The notes below the pieces were generated by a model. The model saw nothing but the letters and a program-made list of their open reading frames with translations, made no database searches and was not told the origin of the DNA. A DNA stretch of 11,522 bases from Roseimarinus sp035271585. Lineage in GTDB: Bacteria; Bacteroidota; Bacteroidia; Bacteroidales; Prolixibacteraceae. Each line of letters begins with the position of its first letter. The first letter of the stretch is position 1. A program made the position numbers and the translations under genes. Below, piece by piece: positions 1 through 6,559 of this stretch. The stretch covers positions 1-11,522 of the forward strand of contig DATERL010000053.1 of the NCBI GenBank assembly GCA_035271585.1, in the 5' to 3' direction.

Positions 1-10
1 TAAGTAAGCT

Positions 11-430
11 ATGAAAAATTTCTCCTTTAAAATTAAATTGATGACCATGTTGCTGATTGCAGTTGCTTTGCTATCGAGTTGTGCCAGCACTACTTTGATC
101 GATTCGTACCCCAGTGGTGCTAATTTGTATCTTAATGGCGAAGCTGTTGGTCAAACCCCTTTCGAAATGACCGATACTAAACCTATGTTTAGTTGTACTT
201 CGGTTCGTCTCGAAAAAGAGAACTACAATTCTTTTTATACAACAATTTGCCGAAACGAAGAGGCCGACGTGGGGGCAATTATTGGTGGAATGTTTTGTTC
301 TATCCCTTTTGTGTGGGCAATGAAATATAAACCCACTCATTTTTATCGCTTGCGTGAAAGCGATGGATCTAATTCTGGCATTAATAACCAAAACACCAAT
401 AGTGAGTTTGAACCATTGTTTAATGAATAG
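11..430 (+). CDS. PEGA-domain lipoprotein
   Basis: Small 139-aa exported lipoprotein of unknown role. Residues 1-23 form a signal peptide (basic start, then a hydrophobic stretch LLIAVALLSS) ending in a lipobox LLSSC, so Cys24 is the probable lipidated residue. Residues about 30-72 look like a PEGA domain: a YPSGANLYLNG strand pair, then VGQTPFEM and a charged strand ending in NYNSF. This domain is common in Bacteroidota surface proteins and its function is poorly defined. A second hydrophobic stretch lies at about 88-105 (GAIIGGMFCSIPFVWAMKY), so the protein may be anchored or packed against a membrane. The C-terminus is polar and Asn-rich. The start ATG precedes the signal peptide directly and no strong ribosome binding site is visible. 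The TAA at bases 1-3 could end an upstream gene, but this cannot be judged. A strong terminator follows 20 nt after the stop. Confidence 0.85.
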   Translation: MKNFSFKIKLMTMLLIAVALLSSCASTTLIDSYPSGANLYLNGEAVGQTPFEMTDTKPMFSCTSVRLEKENYNSFYTTICRNEEADVGAIIGGMFCSIPFVWAMKYKPTHFYRLRESDGSNSGINNQNTNSEFEPLFNE

Positions 431-446
431 GGGAAAAGTATAAATG

Positions 447-484
447 AAAACGCCTTAAGAAATGAATTTCTTAAGGCGTTTTTT
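447..484. terminator. Bidirectional intrinsic terminator
   Basis: A perfect 12-bp inverted repeat, CGCCTTAAGAAA (451-462) and its complement (467-478), has a TGAA loop. It is preceded by AAAA and followed by six T. It lies between the convergent lipoprotein gene and pdxB, so it can end transcription from both sides. Confidence 0.92.
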
Positions 485-487
485 ATT

Positions 488-1612
488 TTAGGTGGTTTGG
501 AACCCAAATGCCTTTAATTTTTCGATTGTTTTACTTCCAATATTTTTTGTTTTTATTGTGAAGACAGGGAATTCGCGCCGTACAGGATAATCTCCCCTGA
601 GTTGTTCGAAATTTTTTGGTGCTAATTTTAGGTTTTTACTGTCGGTGTGAATTGGGTAAGTGAACAAGATTGCTTCGGCTAAAATGGATTGCTCATTTTT
701 TCTTCGTCCATCGATTTCAATTGTTGTTTTTATTGGTAGTTCAACATCTGAGCATGTCCAATTGTCGATTCCCAAGTTGAATTTTTTGCTGATTGCCTGC
801 ACACTCATGCTGGTGCCATTGGCTTTTCCATCTTTTGAATAGCCTGCAATGTGAGGTGTGCTAATAAATGCCTGTTTTAATAAATCTAAATCGATGTCGG
901 GTTCGTTTTCCCAACAATCGATAACTGCGTCGGATATTAAGTTTTTTGCCAGAGTATGTTTTACGGCTTCGGTGTCCATTACTTCGCCCCTCGACGAGTT
1001 GATGAAAATAGGTTTTTTCTTGCAGCCATCGAAGAAAGCCTTGTTGGCCATGTGAAATGTTTTATCATCGCCTGAGCGGGTTAGGGGAGTGTGAAAAGTA
1101 ACAATATCGGCTTCGGATTGAATTTGTTCCAATGTCACAAAATTAGTGCTGCCTTCGGCTCTTGCTCTTGGTGGGTCGTTTACCAAAACTTTCATGCCCA
1201 ATATTGCGCAAAGCTTAGCAATTTTTGACCCTACATTGCCAGCGCCTATTACGCCAATTGTTTTATCTGACAGGCAAAAGCCGCGCTCTTGGGCTAACGA
1301 AAACAATGTTGCCATAAGGTATTGAGCAACCGACCAACTATTGCAGCCCGGTGCATTCGTCCATTCTATTCCGTTGATTTCGCAATAATTGGTGTCAATG
1401 TGGTCGTATCCAATAGTTGCCGTTGCAATCATTTTTACCGTGGATCCGGCTAATAAATTTTCGTTACAAATTGTACGAGTTCGGGTAATAATTGCATCGG
1501 CATTCTTAACTATTTCGGGGGTCGTATCTTTCCCCGATAAATAAATTACCTCGGCAAAAGGTTCCAGCGCACCTTTAATATAGGGGATTTTATTATCAAT
1601 GATTATTTTCAT
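488..1612 (-). CDS. pdxB: Erythronate-4-phosphate dehydrogenase PdxB
   Basis: NAD-dependent oxidation of 4-phospho-D-erythronate to 2-oxo-3-hydroxy-4-phosphobutanoate, the second step of the DXP-dependent pyridoxal phosphate pathway; cytosolic. At 374 aa it is close to the usual family length of about 380. It has the D-isomer 2-hydroxyacid dehydrogenase layout: a split substrate domain (1-95 and about 260-285) around a Rossmann domain with GVIGAGNVGSK at 120-130. The active-site triad is visible: Arg208 in INSSRGE, Glu237 in DCWENEPD and His254 in STPHIAGYS. As I recall, these are the same positions as in the E. coli enzyme. The C-terminal part (about 290-374, ending in a PVRREFPVF-type segment) matches the PdxB dimerisation domain and separates it from SerA and other family dehydrogenases. 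It is apparently monocistronic, sharing a terminator with the converging lipoprotein gene. A 12-bp palindrome lies 58 bp upstream of the start. Confidence 0.95.
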   Translation of the reverse strand: MKIIIDNKIPYIKGALEPFAEVIYLSGKDTTPEIVKNADAIITRTRTICNENLLAGSTVKMIATATIGYDHIDTNYCEINGIEWTNAPGCNSWSVAQYLMATLFSLAQERGFCLSDKTIGVIGAGNVGSKIAKLCAILGMKVLVNDPPRARAEGSTNFVTLEQIQSEADIVTFHTPLTRSGDDKTFHMANKAFFDGCKKKPIFINSSRGEVMDTEAVKHTLAKNLISDAVIDCWENEPDIDLDLLKQAFISTPHIAGYSKDGKANGTSMSVQAISKKFNLGIDNWTCSDVELPIKTTIEIDGRRKNEQSILAEAILFTYPIHTDSKNLKLAPKNFEQLRGDYPVRREFPVFTIKTKNIGSKTIEKLKAFGFQTT

Positions 1613-1670
1613 TCGAATAATTTAATTTTAAGATATTGACTATTTGTTGGATTGAAGATATAAATATTGA

Positions 1671-1682
1671 ACTTACGTAAGT
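1671..1682. promoter_or_regulatory. 12-bp palindrome upstream of pdxB
   Basis: ACTTACGTAAGT is a perfect palindrome 58 bp upstream of the pdxB start codon, in the 266-bp gap between pdxB and the kinase gene. It is a possible operator, but no TAnnTTTG-type promoter can be seen for pdxB, so the function is a guess. The rest of the gap is AT-rich and holds only this and the hairpin at 1829-1858. Confidence 0.3.
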
Positions 1683-1828
1683 GTCTTCATGGACTGCTCC
1701 AGTTTATCGGAGTAACTTATTGAATTATGTTGACTATGTTGATCATCAATTCATCCTATTTCGTATCGATTTACCATGCTTGTTTTTCAACTATAAAATT
1801 TAATAGACTACTTTTTCCTTACTCATTT

Positions 1829-1858
1829 CATTGGTGAAAAATAGTTTATTTACCAATG
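1829..1858. repeat. Inverted repeat downstream of the kinase gene
   Basis: CATTGGT (1829-1835) and ACCAATG (1852-1858) pair perfectly. The 16 nt between them can add several A-T pairs and a G-U pair, giving a long hairpin with one mismatch. It starts 20 nt past the stop of the minus-strand kinase gene, where an operon terminator would sit. There is no T-tract on the minus strand after it, so it may be an RNA 3'-end hairpin rather than a classical intrinsic terminator. Confidence 0.45.
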
Positions 1859-1878
1859 GGCTAATTTTTAGTTGATTA

Positions 1879-2391
1879 TTATGTCTGGTTTACAAAGTTG
1901 ATTGCTGTTTGCAAACGGCTTTGATCTAAGCCCGAAACAATCTGGTATTCAAAATTATAAGTTTTTAGTTCGTTAATATAAATTTGGTGTAGAATTTTTC
2001 GATTTTCGCCACCATTTTCGCGTAATGGATCTTCAACCCACGGCATGTCGATGTCGCACAGTAAAAAAAGATCGATGTTGCTGTTGAGAATAGCCTGGTG
2101 CAACCATGTTGGATGTTTGCCATAAACAAAATCGAACCATACTTTGGTAATAATGAGCCAGGTGTCGAAAAATACCACTGGCTTATTAACCAGTTCATTT
2201 TCAATTTTTATTTGGTGGAGGGCAATGGCTTCAACATCGGCATACGTATATTTATGGTTCAGATTTTCAACATATTGACGTGCAAACTCGGGAATCCAGC
2301 TTGCATTAAAATGGTCTGAAAGTTTTTCGGCCAAGGTACTTTTGCCTGTCGATTCGGCACCGGTGATAACAATTTTACGAGTTTTATTCAT
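1879..2391 (-). CDS. NadR-type nicotinamide riboside kinase
   Basis: Predicted ATP-dependent kinase that phosphorylates nicotinamide riboside to NMN, feeding NAD salvage; cytosolic. At 170 aa it corresponds to the kinase domain of NadR alone (AAA_28-like P-loop family), without the adenylyltransferase or DNA-binding parts of full NadR. Visible motifs are the Walker A loop GAESTGKST at 11-19, the EFAR segment at 35-38, FFDTWLIITKVW at 74-85 (Asp76, probable Walker B or substrate site), and the lid-like DMPWVEDPLRENG at 115-127 with Arg124, typical of NadR kinases. Its start codon lies inside the end of pnuC (8-nt overlap), which implies translational coupling to the transporter that would supply its substrate. 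The specific substrate is inferred from the family and this neighbour; a general P-loop kinase is the fallback reading. Confidence 0.88.
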   Translation of the reverse strand: MNKTRKIVITGAESTGKSTLAEKLSDHFNASWIPEFARQYVENLNHKYTYADVEAIALHQIKIENELVNKPVVFFDTWLIITKVWFDFVYGKHPTWLHQAILNSNIDLFLLCDIDMPWVEDPLRENGGENRKILHQIYINELKTYNFEYQIVSGLDQSRLQTAINFVNQT

Positions 2392-2995
2392 TGTTCAATA
2401 TTAGTTCTTTACGCCATTCAATATAACCCCATACTGCAGCCAGTGTGTAAATTACAAACAATAAGGAGGTAGGATAAAGTCCCTTATAAAGGTATAGTAT
2501 AAGTGAAACAATATCGACTACAATCCAAATTAACCAATGTTCGATGATTTTGCGTGCCAGCATAAAGGTGGCCACAATGCTGAATGCGGTTGTAAACGAG
2601 TCACCAAATGGTACGGGTGAATCGGTAAAATAAACCAGTACGAAGTAAATTAAAATCCATAAAAAAACTGAAACGAGTGCCAGTGTTAAAGCCATTTTTT
2701 TATTCAGTTTCGAAACGGATAGAGTTTTTTGACTATTATTTGTTGGTTTCCCTTTCGACCAAAGAACCCAGCCATATATGCTCACCCATACGTAATAAAC
2801 TTGTAAGGACATATCGGCATAGAATTTTGATGCGAAAAAAACATAAATATAAAGCAGCGAGGTTAATAGACCTAGTGCCCAAGTTAAAATATTTTGTTTT
2901 ATTGAAAAAAATACATAAAAAACACCCAGTATCGAACCTGTAATTTCAATCCAGTTATTACAAAGCCAGGAAAAAACCGAATTAGTTATTGGCAT
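2384..2995 (-). CDS. pnuC: PnuC-family nicotinamide riboside transporter
   Basis: Inner-membrane carrier for facilitated uptake of nicotinamide riboside. The 203 aa are mostly hydrophobic with about seven helices. Family features are the N-terminal WIEITGSILGVFYVFFSIKQN (15-35), the segment about 64-79 with YYVWVSIYGWVLW, the GDSFTTAFSIVATFMLARK segment (131-149), and the C-terminal WIVVDIVSLILYLYKGLYPTS (157-177) followed by VWGYIEWRK (188-196). The related PnuT proteins of Bacteroidota carry thiamine. Here the partner gene is a NadR-type kinase rather than a thiamine enzyme, which favours nicotinamide riboside. Phosphorylation by that kinase would drive net uptake. The start overlaps the end of the upstream protease gene by 14 nt, so there is no room for a separate leader or riboswitch. 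Confidence 0.92.
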   Translation of the reverse strand: MPITNSVFSWLCNNWIEITGSILGVFYVFFSIKQNILTWALGLLTSLLYIYVFFASKFYADMSLQVYYVWVSIYGWVLWSKGKPTNNSQKTLSVSKLNKKMALTLALVSVFLWILIYFVLVYFTDSPVPFGDSFTTAFSIVATFMLARKIIEHWLIWIVVDIVSLILYLYKGLYPTSLLFVIYTLAAVWGYIEWRKELILNNE

Positions 2996-4589
2996 TACCC
3001 TTCAGAATTTCGTTGTACCGTTTGGGGGCATTTAATATTTCTATGGCTTTCAATATTTCTTTATCATCGGTGTTAAATACATGGTAAAACTCGCTGGAAT
3101 TCCAAAGGTCGCGAGCAATTATTGCTTTGATGTGTTTTTTTGCATAAGCCGATATAAAAGCAATTGATTTTTTGTCGCGTTCAATCCCTTTATTGTCGCC
3201 TTGTGACCAAATTTCTTCCAGCATTTGATCGCTAACTTTATAGCTTGAATAGAAACTATCGAAATTAGGGTGTTTTGCTAAAATATCTTTTCGATTTTTG
3301 TCCATGTAGTCGGTAATGTATTGATTTACAATACTCATTCGTACTAACTGATTATAGTAGGCATAATTTGAAGAGGTGTCGACCGGGATAAATACATCGG
3401 GGATAATACCGCCACCACCATAAACTGTGCGGTTATTAATGAGTGTTTTATAAGCAATGGAATCAAAAATTTGAATGCTGTCTTTGCTGAAAAGTTCGCC
3501 ACGATCAGCACGTTCGAGGTATTCATTTCGGTAATCGTCGATGCCCTCGGTGTAGGGGCGTTGGATGCAACGGCCACTGGGAGTATAATAATGGGCTGTA
3601 GTAAGTCTTATCATTGAGCCGTCGGTTAAATAGAAGGGTTGTTGTACTAATCCTTTGCCAAACGAACGGCGGCCTAAAATAATGCCCCTGTCCCAATCTT
3701 GTATTGCTCCGGCAACAATTTCACTGGCTGAAGCCGATCCGCCGTCAATAAGAACAACAACGCGGCCTGTTTCAAATTCTCCGGTGGTAGTTGCTAAGTA
3801 GTCCTTTTTTTGATTTTTTAGTCCTTCGGTATAAACTATCATCCTTCGGGTAATAAGGAAATGATCTGATATTTCGTGGGCCGATTTTAGAAAACCACCG
3901 CCATTACCCCTTAAATCGAGTACAAGGTTTTGTAGATTATTATTATTTTTAAGTTCCGAAATTGCCTTTACAAATTCGTCGGTTGTGGTGGCTGAAAAGC
4001 GGTTCAGCTTGATATACCCGGTTTGCGTATTTAGCATATAGGATGCGTCGAGACTGTAAATGGGTATTTTATCGCGGATAATTTTAAAATCGATCAGTCC
4101 TTTTTGTCCTTTTCTCTTAATTTTAACGGTAACCAAGGTGCCTTTTTCGCCTCTTAGCTTGTCAAAAACTACTTGATTGGTAAGGCCTACTCCGGCTACT
4201 GGTTCATTGTCGATAAAGTGTATGCGATCGCCAGCCTGTAATCCAACTTTTTCGGAAGGGCCGCCCGGGATGGTTTGTATCACCATTAGGGTGTCGCGTA
4301 AAATGCTGAATGATATGCCAATACCATCGAAGCTACCCTGCAGAGGCTCGTTCATTTTTTCAACTTCGTCTTTCGAAATATAAACCGAATGGGGGTCGAG
4401 TTCGCTTAAAAGGTTGATAATAGCAACTTCTGTTAGCTTTTCGATATCGGTCGAGTCGGCATAATAGCTTTCGATCAACCTTAACAAGCGCCCAAACTTA
4501 AGCGATTGATTTTGAACATCTTGTGCGAAAGTGTTAAGCGAGAGAATAATAAAGAATAATGGGAAAAGCCCCCTGATAAGTTGTTTCAT
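2982..4589 (-). CDS. C-terminal processing (S41) peptidase
   Basis: Exported serine protease of the CtpA/Prc family, which cleaves proteins near their C-termini in the periplasm. Of its 535 aa, residues 1-22 form a signal peptide (MKQLIRGLFPLFFIILSLNTFA). A PDZ domain spans about 85-165 with GIGISF, a GGPSEKVGLQAGD turn and a GEKGTLV segment. The S41 catalytic domain runs about 180-345, with NLVLDLRGNGGG at 221-232. The Ser-Lys pair is visible: Ser287 in GGSASASE and Lys312 in RRSFGKGLVQQ, spaced 25 residues as in known CtpA and Prc enzymes, with Gln316 as the supporting residue. The GGGGIIPDVFIP motif (391-402) and a helical C-terminal extension follow. It is the first gene of the operon with pnuC and the kinase and has a clear promoter. 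The true target is unknown. Confidence 0.93.
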   Translation of the reverse strand: MKQLIRGLFPLFFIILSLNTFAQDVQNQSLKFGRLLRLIESYYADSTDIEKLTEVAIINLLSELDPHSVYISKDEVEKMNEPLQGSFDGIGISFSILRDTLMVIQTIPGGPSEKVGLQAGDRIHFIDNEPVAGVGLTNQVVFDKLRGEKGTLVTVKIKRKGQKGLIDFKIIRDKIPIYSLDASYMLNTQTGYIKLNRFSATTTDEFVKAISELKNNNNLQNLVLDLRGNGGGFLKSAHEISDHFLITRRMIVYTEGLKNQKKDYLATTTGEFETGRVVVLIDGGSASASEIVAGAIQDWDRGIILGRRSFGKGLVQQPFYLTDGSMIRLTTAHYYTPSGRCIQRPYTEGIDDYRNEYLERADRGELFSKDSIQIFDSIAYKTLINNRTVYGGGGIIPDVFIPVDTSSNYAYYNQLVRMSIVNQYITDYMDKNRKDILAKHPNFDSFYSSYKVSDQMLEEIWSQGDNKGIERDKKSIAFISAYAKKHIKAIIARDLWNSSEFYHVFNTDDKEILKAIEILNAPKRYNEILKGNANN

Positions 4590-4631
4590 TTTATATTTTC
4601 TAAATGTTCATTGTAACTAAAAAATGGGTAG

Positions 4632-4663
4632 CAAAGATAAAAGGTTTCTTTTCAGTAACAAAA
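4632..4663 (-). promoter_or_regulatory. Bacteroidota-type promoter of the ctp-pnuC-kinase operon
   Basis: On the minus strand, TATCTTTG (4639-4632) matches the -7 consensus TAnnTTTG exactly, and TTTG (4662-4659, within TTTTG 4663-4659) fits the -33 box with a 19-bp spacer. The expected transcript start is near 4625-4628, about 35-40 nt before the ctp ATG. This is the clearest promoter in the window. Confidence 0.75.
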
Positions 4664-4670
4664 CCTTTTA
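4638..4670. promoter_or_regulatory. Inverted repeat overlapping the ctp promoter (candidate operator)
   Basis: TAAAAGGTTT (4638-4647) and AAACCTTTTA (4661-4670) are perfect 10-bp arms with a 13-nt gap. One arm touches the -7 box and the other covers the -33 box of the minus-strand promoter. A dimeric repressor bound here would block the polymerase. It is not a good terminator, because no gene ends nearby and neither flank has a long T-run. Confidence 0.5.
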
Positions 4671-4770
4671 AAAATATCAAAATAAAATAAATTTGCTCAA
4701 TTTTAAATTTATAATCTGCAATTTATTTACTGTGGATTGGCGGATAAAAAAACGGGTTTTTTTAAATCAG

Positions 4771-4806
4771 AATCATTGGAAATGATTAATAAACATTGTT
4801 ACTTTG
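4771..4806 (+). promoter_or_regulatory. Possible flippase promoter with short inverted repeat
   Basis: TTACTTTG (4799-4806) resembles the -7 box with one mismatch, and TTG (4776-4778) sits 20 nt upstream as a possible -33 box. AATCATT (4771-4777) and AATGATT (4781-4787) form a 7-bp inverted repeat with a 3-nt gap across the -33 position. The match is weaker than that of the divergent ctp promoter. The 249-bp gap between the divergent genes otherwise holds only AT-rich DNA. Confidence 0.35.
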
Positions 4807-4838
4807 TGAAAAATAAACTAATCAATAACTAAGGGGAT

Positions 4839-6281
4839 TTGAAGCGAAAGTTTTTCACTAACCTACTTCTTTTACTAGCAGTTAATGTGCTTATCAAGCC
4901 TCTTTGGCTATTTGGTATCGACAGAACTGTTCAGAATGTCACAGGTGATGCTTATGGCCTTTACTATTCGTTGTTTGCCTTATCGCTCACACTTAATATT
5001 TTGCTCGATTTAGGCATTACCAATTATAATAATCGAAATATAGCCCGGTACAACCACTTGTTGTCAAAACACATGGGTAATATTATTGGGATTAAATTGG
5101 TGTTGGCTGTATTATATGCTGCTGTATGTTTTATTTGGGCAGCTATTGTTGGCTACAATAACGTACAAATTCATTTGTTGGTATTTTTGGTTTTAAACCA
5201 GTTTTTGTTGCAGTTTATTCAGTATTTCAGGTCGAACCTAACTGCCTTGCACCTATTCACTATCGACAGTTTAGTTTCGGTTATCGATCGTGTTTTTATG
5301 ATTTTGTTTTGTGGAATACTGCTTTTTACTAATATCACGAATGGTGTTTTTAAAATTGAATGGTTTGTTTACATTCAAACCATATCGTACCTGCTGGCTG
5401 GCATTGTAATTTTTTTGATTTTATTAAAGCATTCGGGCAAAATAAAATTGCGCTTCAACTTTAATTTTACGCTTGTTTTTTTAAAGAAAACATATCCTTA
5501 TGCAATTCTTGTTTTTTTAATGGCATTTTACAACCGTTTCGATACCGTTTTAATTGAACGTTTGTTGCCTCACGCCGAGGGAATCAGGCAAGTTAGTTTG
5601 TATGCTCACGGTTTTAGGTTACTCGATGCCGTTTCGATGTTCGGTGTTTTATTTGCCGGCATGTTGTTGCCCATATTTTCGCGCATGATTAAAATGAAGG
5701 AAAATATTGATGAATTGGTCAGCTTTGCTTTTACTTTAATTATCTTTTTATCGTTAACTACATCAATATCATCTTATTTCTATCAGGTTGAAATAATGGA
5801 GTGGATGAGGTACGAGCATGTGGCTGAATCAGCCCCTATCTTTGCAACCCTTATTTTTGGCTTTATTCCTATTTCAACAACTTATATATTTGGAACACTG
5901 CTTACCGCCAATGGTAGCATTAGGCAGTTGAATATTATGGCTGCCATTGGGGTGTTTATCAATATTGTACTCAACTTAATAATGATTCCAAAATATCATG
6001 CCTTGGGCGCTGCTTACATTAGCTTGTTTACCCAAGTTGTTACTGCCTTGGTACAGGTTTTCATAGCGGTTCGAATATTCCATTTTAAACCAAAATGGAA
6101 CACTGTATTTAAAATATTAGCCTTTGTCGTATTGGTAATAATGACTGGTGTTTTAAGTCGAAAAATCGAAAAACACTTTATTGGTTATTTGGCAATGTTG
6201 ACTGTTACGGTACTTATTGCCTTTGTTGTAAGGCTGATTAATCTTAAAGCACTAGTTAAAATTCTAAGGGAGCGCGACTAA
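4839..6281 (+). CDS. Polysaccharide/lipid flippase (MATE/MVF superfamily)
   Basis: Predicted inner-membrane flippase for lipid-linked saccharides (Wzx-like, polysaccharide biosynthesis protein family). The 480 aa contain about 12-14 hydrophobic helices throughout, with a characteristic start (NLLLLLAVNVLIKPLWLFGIDRTV) and a conserved LLDLGITNYNNRNIARY loop at 55-71. The start is TTG at 4839: the frame is closed by a TAA just upstream (4830-4832), and the first in-frame ATG encodes residue 79, after at least one helix and the conserved loop. The purine-rich AAGGGG at 4831-4836 could be a ribosome binding site but is only 2 nt from the TTG. No glycosyltransferase gene lies next to it, so the substrate (O-antigen, capsule or other lipid-linked glycan) cannot be named. 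It is apparently monocistronic. Confidence 0.85.
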   Translation: MKRKFFTNLLLLLAVNVLIKPLWLFGIDRTVQNVTGDAYGLYYSLFALSLTLNILLDLGITNYNNRNIARYNHLLSKHMGNIIGIKLVLAVLYAAVCFIWAAIVGYNNVQIHLLVFLVLNQFLLQFIQYFRSNLTALHLFTIDSLVSVIDRVFMILFCGILLFTNITNGVFKIEWFVYIQTISYLLAGIVIFLILLKHSGKIKLRFNFNFTLVFLKKTYPYAILVFLMAFYNRFDTVLIERLLPHAEGIRQVSLYAHGFRLLDAVSMFGVLFAGMLLPIFSRMIKMKENIDELVSFAFTLIIFLSLTTSISSYFYQVEIMEWMRYEHVAESAPIFATLIFGFIPISTTYIFGTLLTANGSIRQLNIMAAIGVFINIVLNLIMIPKYHALGAAYISLFTQVVTALVQVFIAVRIFHFKPKWNTVFKILAFVVLVIMTGVLSRKIEKHFIGYLAMLTVTVLIAFVVRLINLKALVKILRERD

Positions 6282-6366
6282 AGTGCATACATTTTCCTTT
6301 TTAATTCATGTTTTGTGGTGGTAATTTTCTTTATTGTCTTTTTCATCTTACCACGCCTTTTGCACT
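6282..6366. repeat. Nested inverted repeats after the flippase gene
   Basis: An outer pair AGTGCA (6282-6287) and TGCACT (6361-6366) encloses an inner pair GTGGTAA (6318-6324) and TTACCAC (6348-6354). The structure begins at the base after the flippase stop codon. No T-tract follows directly, although ACCACTTTTT at 6371-6380 lies just beyond. It could be a 3'-end structure of the flippase mRNA. The rest of the 278-bp gap to the kinase gene is AT-rich, with only a weak promoter-like TAATTTG at 6501-6507. Confidence 0.35.
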
Positions 6367-6559
6367 ATGAACCACTTTTTAGCTAAAACTTCGTAATTCA
6401 ACAACTTACATGATCAAGGTTTGAGTTCATTAACAAAAAATTATCCAGCCTTGCATTTTTACCTTATTATTGTTTATATTACCTATCAAGTATGAATCAG
6501 TAATTTGTCGCCTTTTTATGCTTGAGTTATAAAAAATAATAGCTTGAATACTAATTCAA

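Noticed and set aside
2384..2995. Reading the transporter as a thiamine carrier (PnuT)
   Set aside because: The overlapping partner gene is a NadR-type kinase, not a thiamine enzyme, and no thiamine riboswitch can fit upstream because the protease gene overlaps the start.
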